From Pandoraea apista (GTDB lineage: Bacteria > Pseudomonadota > Gammaproteobacteria > Burkholderiales > Burkholderiaceae): a DNA stretch of 64,000 nucleotides. How positions within the stretch are numbered: position 1 is the stretch's first letter; every line of letters begins with the position of its first letter. A program made the translations under genes and the position numbers. Location: assembly GCF_001465595.2 (NCBI RefSeq), contig NZ_CP013481.2, positions 4,030,001-4,094,000 on the forward strand, in the 5' to 3' direction. This document shows, piece by piece, positions 9,412 to 17,347 of this stretch. The notes beneath the pieces were generated by a model. That model saw only the letters and a list, made by a program, of their open reading frames with translations, was not told where the DNA came from and did not search any database.

Positions 9412-10371
9412 ATGCCAATTCATCTCGAGTGTATTTCGCATACGCCGTTGCACGGGTACTTCGATCCGCCCGACGCGGTCGTGTCAGAAGTGAAGCGGGT
9501 GCAGGCGCAGGCACGCGAGCGCGTGCGCGCGTTCGATCCCGAACTGGTCGTCGTATTCGCGCCGGATCACTTCAATGGCTTCTTCTATGACGTGATGCCA
9601 CCGTTCTGCATCGGCGCGGCGGCCACGGCCATCGGCGACTTCAACAGTCTTGCCGGCAAGCTGCCGGTGCCGTCGGACATCGCGCATGCGCTCGCCGAGC
9701 ATGTGCTCGCGTCGGAGGTCGATGTCTCGCTGTCTTACCGCATGCAGGTCGATCACGGCTGCGCCTATGCCCTGGAAGTACTCACCGGCGGACTCGATGC
9801 CTACCCCGTCGTGCCGGTGTTCATCAACTCCGTTGCGCCGCCGATGGCGACGCTGCGCCGCTCGCGCCTGCTAGGAGATGCCATTGGCCGGTACCTGACC
9901 CGCACCGGCAAGCGCGTGCTGGTCGTGGGGTCGGGCGGCATCTCGCACGAGCCGCCCGTGCCCGAGCTGATCGGCGCGACCGAGGAAGTCGCCGAGCGCC
10001 TGATCGCCGGGCGTAACCCGTCCGCCGAGTCGCGCGCGGCGCGTCAGGCACGCACGGTGGCCGCCGCCGAAGCGTTCACGGCAGGAAAGAGTCATCTGCA
10101 TCCGCTCAATCCGCAATGGGACCGTGCGTTTCTCGCCTTGCTGAGCAGCGGGAATCTGAGCGCCGTCGACGAAATCGGCAACGACATGATCACGCGCGAG
10201 GGCGGCAAGTCGGCCCACGAAATCCGCACATGGGTCGCCGCGTTCGCGGCGCTCGCCGCTTACGGCGAGTACGGCGCGTCGCTCGATTACTACCGTGCGA
10301 TTCCCGAGTGGATCGCCGGCTTTGCCGCGATGCACGCCGTGCCGCAAACGACACTGGCTGCGGCCGCCTGA
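9412..10371 (+). CDS. mhpB: 2,3-dihydroxyphenylpropionate 1,2-dioxygenase
   Basis: A 319-residue class III (LigB-type) extradiol dioxygenase, colinear with E. coli MhpB. Matching blocks include ELVVVFAPDHFNGFFYDVMP, MQVDHG (catalytic His) and HPLNPQWDRAFL. It opens the ring of 2,3-dihydroxyphenylpropionate between C1 and C2 using Fe(II). The gene starts immediately after the mhpA stop (ATG 9412; a GTG at 9409 is also possible), so translation is probably coupled. It is unrelated in fold to the type I extradiol enzyme at 61.9 kb. Confidence 0.93.
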   Translation: MPIHLECISHTPLHGYFDPPDAVVSEVKRVQAQARERVRAFDPELVVVFAPDHFNGFFYDVMPPFCIGAAATAIGDFNSLAGKLPVPSDIAHALAEHVLASEVDVSLSYRMQVDHGCAYALEVLTGGLDAYPVVPVFINSVAPPMATLRRSRLLGDAIGRYLTRTGKRVLVVGSGGISHEPPVPELIGATEEVAERLIAGRNPSAESRAARQARTVAAAEAFTAGKSHLHPLNPQWDRAFLALLSSGNLSAVDEIGNDMITREGGKSAHEIRTWVAAFAALAAYGEYGASLDYYRAIPEWIAGFAAMHAVPQTTLAAAA

Positions 10372-10386
10372 GAAAAGGAGTTTCCG

Positions 10387-11172
10387 ATGTCGAGTTCCCC
10401 GCTGATTCAGACCCTCGCCGAGCGTCTTCGCCGTGCCGAGGTCACGCGCCAGCCCATTGCGCCGGTTCGCGGCGAGATCGCCCCCGACGACATGGCGACC
10501 GCCTATGCCGTTCAGCAGTGCAACGTCGACGCGCGGGCCGCCAGGGGCGAGCGCATCGTCGGCCGGAAGATCGGCCTGACATCGCTCGCCGTGCAGCGCC
10601 AACTCGGGGTGGATCAGCCGGACTTTGGCGCGCTGTTTGCCGGCATGGCTTACGGCGACGCGCAGCCCATGCCGCTCGCGAGCCTCATTCAGCCCAAGGT
10701 CGAAGCCGAGATTGCGCTCGTGATCGAGCGCGATCTCACATGCGAGAAACACACGTTCGCCGACATTCTGCGCGCTACCGCCTACGCAATCGCGGCTGTG
10801 GAAGTCGTCGACAGCCGCATCGAGCACTGGGATATCCGTTTCGTCGACACCGTGGCCGACAACGCGTCGAGCGCGATGTTCGTGCTGGGCAGCCGGCCGG
10901 TCTCACTCGCCGACATCGACCTGACGGCCTGCGAGATGACGCTGTCGCGCAACGGCGAGGTGCTCTCGCGCGGCAACGGCGCGGCTTGCCTGGGCAACCC
11001 GCTCAATGCCGCGGTCTGGCTTGCCGATCGCATGGCACAACTCGGCACGCCGCTGCGCGCGGGCGACGTGGTGCTCACCGGCGCGCTTGGCGCAATGGTC
11101 CCTGTGACCGAGGCGGGCACGTTCGTGACGGAAATCAGTGGTCTGGGCAGCGTACGCGCCACGTTCGCGTAA
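10387..11172 (+). CDS. mhpD: 2-keto-4-pentenoate hydratase
   Basis: This 261-residue enzyme of the hydratase/decarboxylase family carries GRKIGLTS, LIQPKVEAEIALVI and ITGALGAM-type blocks (here LTGALGAMVPV). It adds water to 2-hydroxypenta-2,4-dienoate, giving 4-hydroxy-2-oxovalerate. A strong AAAAGGAG site precedes the ATG, 15 bases after mhpB. The next two enzymes expected (MhpE aldolase and MhpF acetaldehyde dehydrogenase) do not follow and are absent from the window, so they must be supplied from elsewhere. Confidence 0.9.
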   Translation: MSSSPLIQTLAERLRRAEVTRQPIAPVRGEIAPDDMATAYAVQQCNVDARAARGERIVGRKIGLTSLAVQRQLGVDQPDFGALFAGMAYGDAQPMPLASLIQPKVEAEIALVIERDLTCEKHTFADILRATAYAIAAVEVVDSRIEHWDIRFVDTVADNASSAMFVLGSRPVSLADIDLTACEMTLSRNGEVLSRGNGAACLGNPLNAAVWLADRMAQLGTPLRAGDVVLTGALGAMVPVTEAGTFVTEISGLGSVRATFA

Positions 11173-11280
11173 GAAAGCCCGAGGGCGTCAGGACAAGCAT
11201 CGAGAGGTAAAAAGCGCAATTCCCGAGATATCACATGACCGCCGAGAAGAGCGGATTTTCCTGGAACTGGAGACAAAGCA

Positions 11281-12558
11281 ATGCAAGCATCATCACCGCA
11301 AGGCGCGGCACCCACGAAGGGTAGCCTCGCGACCATCGGACTGTGTTTGGCCATCGCGCTGCTCGAAGGCCTCGACCTGCAATCGGCAGGCGTGGCGGCA
11401 CCGCGCATCGCCAAGGAGTTCGCGCTTTCCGTGGCACAGATGGGATGGGCGTTCAGCGCCGGGGCCATCGGGTTGTTGCCGGGCGCCGCGCTCGGCGGGC
11501 GTCTTGCCGACCGCTGGGGACGCAAACGGGTGCTGATGCTGTCCGTCGCCCTGTTCGGCATCTTCTCGCTCGCCACGGCACATGTCTGGAACTTCGAATC
11601 GCTGCTCACGGCGCGCTTTCTGACCGGTCTCGGTCTGGGGGCTGCCATGCCCAATCTGATTGCGCTGTGTGCGGAAGCGGCACCGGAAGGCCAGCGAAAC
11701 ACGGCCGTGGGCGCCATGTATTGCGGCATGCCGTTCGGTGCTGCATTGGCGGCAGCGATCGGCATCGTCAGTCCGGGCGACGAAGGATGGCGTCACGTGT
11801 TTTACGTCGGTGGCTTCGGCCCCCTGCTGATGGTGCCGTTGCTGGGGCTTTGTTTGCGTGAATCGGCCCAGTTCGTCGCCATGCGCGTCACGCGTGGCGC
11901 CGGCACTACGGCAAGGCACACCGTGCAACGCGAGACGCCGAGTATCACACACGCGCTCTGGAAAGAGGGTCGCGCTCGCACGACGATCGCCCTGTGGACG
12001 AGCTACCTCGGCACGCTCATCGTCCTGTACTTCCTGATGAACTGGCTGCCATCGATGGTCGTGGCCAACGGGCTGTCGCGCGCGCAGGCGGGCATGGCCA
12101 TCATGATGTTCAACATCGGTGGCGGCCTCGGGGCGATCGGTATTGCCAATGTGATGGATCGCTGCTCGCCGCGGCTGACCGTGATCGGCATGTATGTCGG
12201 CATTGCCTTGTCGCTGGCCGGCCTGTCGGGGGCCAATGGTGCTTTGACGATGGCCTGCGGCGCGTTCTTCTGCGGATTGTTTCTGGTGGGGGGGCAGTCG
12301 GTGCTGTATTCGATGGCCGGTCAGGCGTATGCCACGGAAGTGCGGGGCACCGGCGTGGGCGCGGCGGTGGCCGTCGGACGTCTCGGCTCGATCCTGGGGC
12401 CGTTGATCGCCGGTCAGTTATTCGCGCTGGGACAGAGTGCATCGATGCTGGTGTCGTCGAGCATTCCGTTGATCGTGATTGCGGCCATTGCCGCGCTCAG
12501 CGTGGTGAGCACGTTCGCGCCGCGCGTTGTCGCCGGCATCGCCCAGCCGGGGCGATGA
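11281..12558 (+). CDS. mhpT: MFS 3-hydroxyphenylpropionate transporter
   Basis: A 425-residue major facilitator of the aromatic acid:H+ symporter type with about 12 hydrophobic segments. TIGLCLAIALLEGLDLQSAG, LADRWGRKRVLM and GTGVGAAVAVGRLGSILGPL are near-identical in pattern to E. coli MhpT. It should import the phenylpropionate substrate across the inner membrane. It sits between mhpD and mhpC, whereas E. coli has mhpT at the end of the operon. A GGAGAC ribosome site precedes it. Confidence 0.88.
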   Translation: MQASSPQGAAPTKGSLATIGLCLAIALLEGLDLQSAGVAAPRIAKEFALSVAQMGWAFSAGAIGLLPGAALGGRLADRWGRKRVLMLSVALFGIFSLATAHVWNFESLLTARFLTGLGLGAAMPNLIALCAEAAPEGQRNTAVGAMYCGMPFGAALAAAIGIVSPGDEGWRHVFYVGGFGPLLMVPLLGLCLRESAQFVAMRVTRGAGTTARHTVQRETPSITHALWKEGRARTTIALWTSYLGTLIVLYFLMNWLPSMVVANGLSRAQAGMAIMMFNIGGGLGAIGIANVMDRCSPRLTVIGMYVGIALSLAGLSGANGALTMACGAFFCGLFLVGGQSVLYSMAGQAYATEVRGTGVGAAVAVGRLGSILGPLIAGQLFALGQSASMLVSSSIPLIVIAAIAALSVVSTFAPRVVAGIAQPGR

Positions 12559-12605
12559 CCGGGCGGTGCTGAGCATCATCGAGTGCTTGAGAGCGTTTTT
12601 GGGAG

Positions 12606-12636
12606 GGCGGCGCTTTTCGTGACGAAGGGCGCCGCC
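12606..12636 (+). terminator. Hairpin between mhpT and mhpC
   Basis: GGCGGCGC and GCGCCGCC form a perfect 8-bp GC stem with a 15-base loop and no T-run. It could be a partial terminator or an mRNA-stability element that sets the level of mhpC. Confidence 0.4.
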
Positions 12637-12669
12637 TTCAACGATTGAATATTGTTAGAGGGAGTCATC

Positions 12670-13551
12670 ATGACGACAACGCAGGCTGGCACGACGTTCA
12701 CGGAAGCGTCCACGAGCCGTTTCGTGACGATCTGCGACGCGGACACGAGCACGGAATTTCGCATTCACTACAACGATGCCGGCAGCGGCGCTGAGACGGT
12801 CGTGATGCTGCATGGCTCCGGACCGGGTGCGACCGGCTGGGCCAATTTCAGCCGCAACGTCGAGCCGCTGGTCGACGCCGGCTACCGCGTGCTACTGGTC
12901 GATTGCCCCGGCTGGGGAAAAAGCGATCCGGTGGTGAGCACCGGGTCGCGCTCCGAACTGAACGCACGGGTACTCAAGGCCGTGCTCGACGCGCTCGACA
13001 TCGAGCGCGTGCACATCATCGGCAATTCGATGGGAGGCCACAGTACTGTGGCGTTTGCGCTGGCGAATCCCGCGCGCGTCGGCAAGCTAATTCTGATGGG
13101 CGGCGGCACCGGCGGTCCGAGCCAATTCGTGGCCATGCCGACGGAAGGCATCAAGCTGCTCAACGGTCTGTACAGGGAGCCGACGCTAGAGAACCTGAAG
13201 CGCATGATGAACGTGTTCGTCTTCGATGCCAGCGCGATCACCGATGCGTTGATGCAAGCCAGGTTGGATAACATGCTCGCGAATCGCGAGCACCTCGAGA
13301 ACTTCGTGAAGAGCCTTGCTGCGAATCCGAAGCAGTTCACGGACTATGGCGCACGGCTGGGCGAAGTCGCGGCGCCGACGCTGATCGTCTGGGGACGCGA
13401 AGACCGGTTCGTGCCGATGGACGTCGGCCTGCGACTGCTGGCTGGCTTGCCAAATGCGCAACTGCATGTATTCAACCGCTGCGGACACTGGGTGCAGTGG
13501 GAGCACGCAGACGCGTTCAATCGCATGGTCATCGACTTCTTGTCGCACTAG
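12670..13551 (+). CDS. mhpC: 2-hydroxy-6-ketonona-2,4-dienedioate hydrolase
   Basis: Alpha/beta-hydrolase of 293 residues, the length of the meta-cleavage product hydrolases. The oxyanion [10 protein letters not shown], the nucleophile elbow GNSMGG, an acid in WGREDRFVP and a His in CGHWVQWEH complete the triad. It cleaves the C-C bond of the MhpB product to give 2-hydroxypentadienoate and succinate or fumarate. ATG 12670 is preceded by AGAGGGAG at proper spacing, so the in-frame start at 12652 is rejected. It is the last mhp gene seen. Confidence 0.92.
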   Translation: MTTTQAGTTFTEASTSRFVTICDADTSTEFRIHYNDAGSGAETVVMLHGSGPGATGWANFSRNVEPLVDAGYRVLLVDCPGWGKSDPVVSTGSRSELNARVLKAVLDALDIERVHIIGNSMGGHSTVAFALANPARVGKLILMGGGTGGPSQFVAMPTEGIKLLNGLYREPTLENLKRMMNVFVFDASAITDALMQARLDNMLANREHLENFVKSLAANPKQFTDYGARLGEVAAPTLIVWGREDRFVPMDVGLRLLAGLPNAQLHVFNRCGHWVQWEHADAFNRMVIDFLSH

Positions 13552-13563
13552 AGGAAAAGCCCG

Positions 13564-13610
13564 TGTCGGATTTCGTGGCATGGGGTCAATCCACGCTGAA
13601 AAATCCGACA
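13564..13610 (+). terminator. Hairpin downstream of mhpC
   Basis: TGTCGGATTT and AAATCCGACA pair as a perfect 10-bp outer stem, with an inner CGTGG/CCACG stem, starting 13 bases after the mhpC stop. There is no T-run. It may end or protect the mhp transcript. Confidence 0.45.
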
Positions 13611-13867
13611 GGCAAGAGTGTGCTCGGCTATACGCGATGGTCGTAGGTGTCGGCGCGCCACCGTCCACAATCGACCAGGCGGTGGCCGTCGATATCGAAG
13701 TACGTGTGCAAGAGGGTTGGTCAACGCCGATGTCGATTGATTCGGGATAGGAGACGTATCCTCGAACATCGGGATGCACGGAGTACGCAACGATATGCGC
13801 AGTTGCGCCGTCGACTCGCTGGCAAGCGCAGTGAACAGGAAAGACAGAAAATCCCCACCGCAAAAAC
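13611..13867. other. No gene seen between mhpC and the island boundary
   Basis: About 260 bases. Both strands contain only short open frames without ribosome sites or family resemblance. I see no intact element here. Confidence 0.5.
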
Positions 13868-13898
13868 AAAAATGCCCGCTAGATTAAGCGGGCATTTC
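13868..13898. terminator. Bidirectional terminator next to att-like site
   Basis: AAATGCCCGCT and AGCGGGCATTT form a perfect 11-bp stem with a 6-base loop, flanked by A-rich and T-rich sequence. Read on the minus strand it lies just after the tRNA-like 3' end at 13917-13930, as expected for the original terminator of the tRNA gene. Confidence 0.7.
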
Positions 13899-13916
13899 TT
13901 TGCAAAGCCAAATTCT

Positions 13917-13930
13917 TGGCGGAGAGGGTG
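13917..13930 (-). other. Putative attachment site: 3' end of a tRNA-Ser-type gene
   Basis: On the minus strand the sequence reads CACCCTCTCCGCCA, the form of a tRNA-Ser acceptor 3' strand, discriminator G and CCA. Further into the would-be T-arm the match decays, so this is a fragment and not a tRNA. Together with the integrase 160 bases to the right it is best read as an att core left by integration into a tRNA 3' end. The intact tRNA would then lie at the far end of the island, outside the window. The tRNA identity is from memory of tRNA-Ser ends. Confidence 0.45.
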
Positions 13931-14049
13931 TCTTTCTAACTGCATTCCAAAAAATTCCAACAAGATCCACACACCCCCTTATTTCAAAGGGCTTTCCGTG
14001 GTTTTCCATCCCCTATCGTCCGACATGTTCCAGATGAATCCAGCGACAA

Positions 14050-14071
14050 TTTGATAGTCATTTTGATAGTC
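14050..14071 (+). repeat. Tandem direct repeat upstream of the integrase
   Basis: TTTGATAGTC occurs twice, at 14050-14059 and 14062-14071, 20 bases before the integrase start. Spaced repeats here could be arm-type binding sites of the recombinase or an excisionase. Confidence 0.5.
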
Positions 14072-14090
14072 GACGAGGTAAACTGGCAAC

Positions 14091-15281
14091 ATGGCAAACG
14101 CAATCAACAAACTTAGCGCGCTTCAGGTCAATCGACTGTCGGAGCCTGGACTGTACGGCGACGGAGCCGGCCTTTACTTGCAGATCACTAAGGGCGGAGT
14201 GAAATCTTGGCTGTTCCGATACATGAGGAGCGGCCGAGCGCGCGGCATGGGTCTCGGCTCGGTGCACACAGTCAGTCTGTCGGAAGCACGCATCAAGGCC
14301 CTCGAAGTCCGCAAGCAGCTTCTCGAGGGAATCGATCCGCTCGACGCGAAGCAACAAGAGCAGGCGCTAGTCAAGGCCAGTGCAGTCAAGGCAACCACGT
14401 TTGACGAATGCTCTGCAGCCTACATTGACGCTCATTCGAGTGGCTGGAAAAACGCGAAGCACGCTGATCAGTGGCGCAATACGCTCGCGACCTACGCTTC
14501 CCCTCATTTTGGGTCCCTGCCAATCACTGAACTCGACACCGACCTAGTCATGAAGGCACTCGAGCCGATTTGGGCCTCAAAGACCGAAACTGCCTCGCGC
14601 GTTCGTGGCCGGATCGAATCTGTACTCGACTGGGCTACCGCACGTGGCCATCGCACCGGCGAGAATCCTGCAAGATGGAAAGGCCACTTGGACCATCTGC
14701 TTCCCAAGCGCTCCAAAGTTCAAGCAGTGGTTCACCACGCAGCGCTACCTTATGCGGACGCCCCCAAATTCATGACGCAGCTTCGGACCATCGACACGAT
14801 GGCCGCGAAGGCGTTGGAGCTACTGATCTTGACGGCCACGCGGACCAGCGAAGTCATCGAAGCGCGTTGGGACGAGTTCGACCTCGCAACTGCCATTTGG
14901 CGAATCCCAGCGGAACGAATGAAGGCCGGAAAGGAGCACCGCATCCCGCTGTCACCATCCGCAGTGACGTTGTTGAAACATATGCAGGCCATTAAGCAGA
15001 ACGAGTTCGTTTTTCCGGGCCAGCGCAAAAATAGGCCGCTGTCCAATATGGCTCTCCTCCAGCTGCTGAAGCGCATGGACCGGTCAGGTCTCACTGCGCA
15101 CGGGTTCCGCTCCACGTTTCGCGATTGGGTCGGAGAAACCACGCACTACCCACGTGAAGTGGCGGAGGCCGCACTGGCACACCTACTGAAGGACAAGGCA
15201 GAAGCAGCCTACGCCCGCGGTGACTTGTTTGAGAAACGGGCATCCATGATGTCCGACTGGGCCATATATCTTAGTCAGTAA
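14091..15281 (+). CDS. Tyrosine-recombinase integrase, DUF4102 (P4) type
   Basis: This 396-residue protein starts with a DUF4102 arm-binding domain (GLYGDGAGLYLQIT) and ends with the phage-integrase catalytic domain. The full catalytic set is visible: Arg251 (TATRTSEV), His337 and Arg340 (HGFRSTFRDW), His364 (ALAH) and nucleophile Tyr374 (AYARGD), so it should be active. Members of this family typically insert islands at tRNA 3' ends. It marks the left end of the catabolic region and is read into it. The next gene is convergent 90 bases away. Confidence 0.93.
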   Translation: MANAINKLSALQVNRLSEPGLYGDGAGLYLQITKGGVKSWLFRYMRSGRARGMGLGSVHTVSLSEARIKALEVRKQLLEGIDPLDAKQQEQALVKASAVKATTFDECSAAYIDAHSSGWKNAKHADQWRNTLATYASPHFGSLPITELDTDLVMKALEPIWASKTETASRVRGRIESVLDWATARGHRTGENPARWKGHLDHLLPKRSKVQAVVHHAALPYADAPKFMTQLRTIDTMAAKALELLILTATRTSEVIEARWDEFDLATAIWRIPAERMKAGKEHRIPLSPSAVTLLKHMQAIKQNEFVFPGQRKNRPLSNMALLQLLKRMDRSGLTAHGFRSTFRDWVGETTHYPREVAEAALAHLLKDKAEAAYARGDLFEKRASMMSDWAIYLSQ

Positions 15282-15371
15282 ATTGGGGGATTTTGTATGT
15301 GAACTCATCCACACGTCATGACGGGAAGCGCCGTGCCAAAGGGATACGGCAACTTCCGTTCAGACAAGAAA

Positions 15372-16304
15372 TCAAGCAGCGAGCGCTGCGTGGGGTCGCT
15401 TCAGCACGTCAAGCGCCTCAGCCCCTCTTGCAATGGGGCGGCCGACTTGTCTTGCCAATTCCACCGCAGCCTCCACCGTCTGCGCGTTCGTCAGGGTGGT
15501 ACAGCCAGCCGTGTCTTCCACGCCAACGCGCAAATGCCCCCCCAGTTCAAGGGCATATCGCGCCAGGGGAAGATCAAGCAACGCGCCGCCCTGCACGCTG
15601 ACACACCACGGCATGTCGACATCTGCCAGCATGCCCAGGTACGTGTCGAGGCTTTCCGGGGTCGGCGCAAGACCGAAGGTCACGCCAGGCACTCGATCCT
15701 GGCCCATCAGATAATCACCGCCGAAATACAGCTTGATGATCGATCCGGCCGGGAACTTCCCGGCACGAGCATAGGCTCGAATCCATCGCAAATTGCCCGG
15801 CTCATACACCCCTATCGAGATGGGCACGCCCACCTTACGCCCGAAAGCCACCATCGCGTCCGATTCCGCATAGGTCGCCCCCCCTGTGACGGAGGCCGAC
15901 GGCAAACCTTCCGCATCCATTTGACCGAAAAGCGTGAAACCAGGATCCAGCGCGAACATTCTGAGCACACCCGCGTCGTACATCGGCTGTAGCAGCGCGT
16001 CAGGCTGATAACGTCGGCCAATCGCACGATCGGAATCACGACCGGCAATATAGTCGGGATAGATCAATGCCGAAGGATAGGCGTCAAGAATTCCTCGTCC
16101 GATATCGACAATCTGCTGGGTTGCCTCCTCTCGCGACAGTCGAAAATCATGATGATGATGAATGACGGCCGCGCCGGCCGCCAGACAGGCCTTCGCCTCG
16201 GCAATCGTAACGTCGGCAGGCTGCAGAGGTGCCCCCTTGCGAAGCGGGGTCACCGCAGCCTCGATCACCACCGGCGCGCCATTGTGCTTCTCACTATTGG
16301 CCAT
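15372..16304 (-). CDS. Beta-keto acid cleavage enzyme (BKACE/DUF849), copy 1
   Basis: A 310-residue TIM-barrel protein of the BKACE family. These Zn enzymes move the acyl part of a beta-keto acid onto CoA, using acetyl-CoA and releasing acetoacetate. The metal site appears as HHHHD at about 49-53, a variant of the usual HxHxR-D pattern. Other landmarks are KLYFGGDY and GGHLRVGVEDTAG. It ends the leftward unit ligase - MFS - BKACE - BKACE. The start was moved to ATG 16304 because AGGAGC lies about 10 bases upstream. The substrate is unknown; it could trim a beta-keto intermediate without a thiolase step. Confidence 0.85.
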   Translation of the reverse strand: MANSEKHNGAPVVIEAAVTPLRKGAPLQPADVTIAEAKACLAAGAAVIHHHHDFRLSREEATQQIVDIGRGILDAYPSALIYPDYIAGRDSDRAIGRRYQPDALLQPMYDAGVLRMFALDPGFTLFGQMDAEGLPSASVTGGATYAESDAMVAFGRKVGVPISIGVYEPGNLRWIRAYARAGKFPAGSIIKLYFGGDYLMGQDRVPGVTFGLAPTPESLDTYLGMLADVDMPWCVSVQGGALLDLPLARYALELGGHLRVGVEDTAGCTTLTNAQTVEAAVELARQVGRPIARGAEALDVLKRPHAALAA

Positions 16305-16379
16305 GATATGGGTAGCTCCTGAATCGGGTGTTGGTGTAAATGACATCATTGGTTGGCGCACAAATCTTTGCGTCGAACG

Positions 16380-17303
16380 TCAACCGGCCAATCTCTCGGT
16401 GACGGGATCAAGCCCCAATACGCACCGCGCCTGATCGGGTGTGGCGACCGGACGGCCGACGGATTGTGCCAGGGCCACCGCGACTTCAACCATCTCTCGG
16501 TTGGTCATATCCGAGCGCCCGGCCGCGTCCTCGATTCCCACCCGCAAATGCCCACCAAGCTGCAACGCGTGACGGGCGATCGGTGTGTCCAGAAGCGCAT
16601 CGCCCATCACGCCCACGCTCCAGGGCAACCCGGTACCCTCGAGCATCGAGACATAGGCATCGAGCGCGGCCGTGGTCGGAGGCAACCCAAAGTTGAGCGC
16701 ACGCCTGCCAATCTTGATCAGGCTGTACTCGCCACCGAAGTAGAGTTTGATCATTGAACCGACCGGCAGCGCGCCAATGGCATGCTCCGCGAGCGCCCAG
16801 CGCAGATTGAACGGCTCCGACACCCCCACGGTCAACGGCAACTTGCAGTCGTTAGCCGCACGCAGCGTGGCGTTGGCATCGTCAAACGTGAAGCGAACTT
16901 TGTTGGACCCCATCGGCGCGCCGGCGTCGTCCAACTGCCCCGAGAATGCGCCACCGGGATCCACCGGGCAGAAATCCATCACGCCCGCATGGGTCAGCGG
17001 CGCAAAATGGGCAATCCATTCGCCGACCACGTTACCGCTGAGAAAATCCGGGTACAGCATGGCTTGCGGATGCGCCGCCTTCACGGCACGGCCCATGGTG
17101 AGCATTTCATCAATCGACGCCGCGCTGTCAAAGCGCATATCGTGATGGTGATGAATGATGGCGGCTCCCGCTGCGATGCATGCCTTCGACTCGTTGATCA
17201 TGCCGTGCACATCCCACACGGGCGCCATTGCGCGGTACGGACAGATGGCAGCCTCAATGACCACAGGACGGTCTTGCAAAGCCACAGTTGAGCTCACGGG
17301 CAT
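16380..17303 (-). CDS. Beta-keto acid cleavage enzyme (BKACE/DUF849), copy 2
   Basis: A 307-residue paralogue of the preceding enzyme, 75 bases upstream in the same unit. It shares HHHHDM (about 51-56), KLYFGGEY, GDALLDTPIARHAL and GGHLRVGIEDAAG. The central substrate-facing part differs clearly from copy 1, so the two may act on different keto acids or form a mixed complex. AGGAGACACC precedes the ATG. Confidence 0.85.
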   Translation of the reverse strand: MPVSSTVALQDRPVVIEAAICPYRAMAPVWDVHGMINESKACIAAGAAIIHHHHDMRFDSAASIDEMLTMGRAVKAAHPQAMLYPDFLSGNVVGEWIAHFAPLTHAGVMDFCPVDPGGAFSGQLDDAGAPMGSNKVRFTFDDANATLRAANDCKLPLTVGVSEPFNLRWALAEHAIGALPVGSMIKLYFGGEYSLIKIGRRALNFGLPPTTAALDAYVSMLEGTGLPWSVGVMGDALLDTPIARHALQLGGHLRVGIEDAAGRSDMTNREMVEVAVALAQSVGRPVATPDQARCVLGLDPVTERLAG

Positions 17304-17347
17304 CGGTGTCTCCTAAACCATTCGAAGTGTTTTGAAATGCGCCTGGG

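Noticed and set aside
7459..9453. A 664-codon open frame antisense to mhpA.
   Set aside because: It mirrors a strongly supported gene, has no family signature and reflects codon bias in GC-rich DNA.
13186..13869. A 227-codon minus-strand frame crossing the end of mhpC into the boundary region.
   Set aside because: It is antisense to mhpC over half its length and has no ribosome site. I could not link it to any transposase remnant.
13900..14090. A complete tRNA gene near the integrase.
   Set aside because: Only the 3' terminal 14 bases resemble a tRNA; no anticodon or D-arm can be folded.
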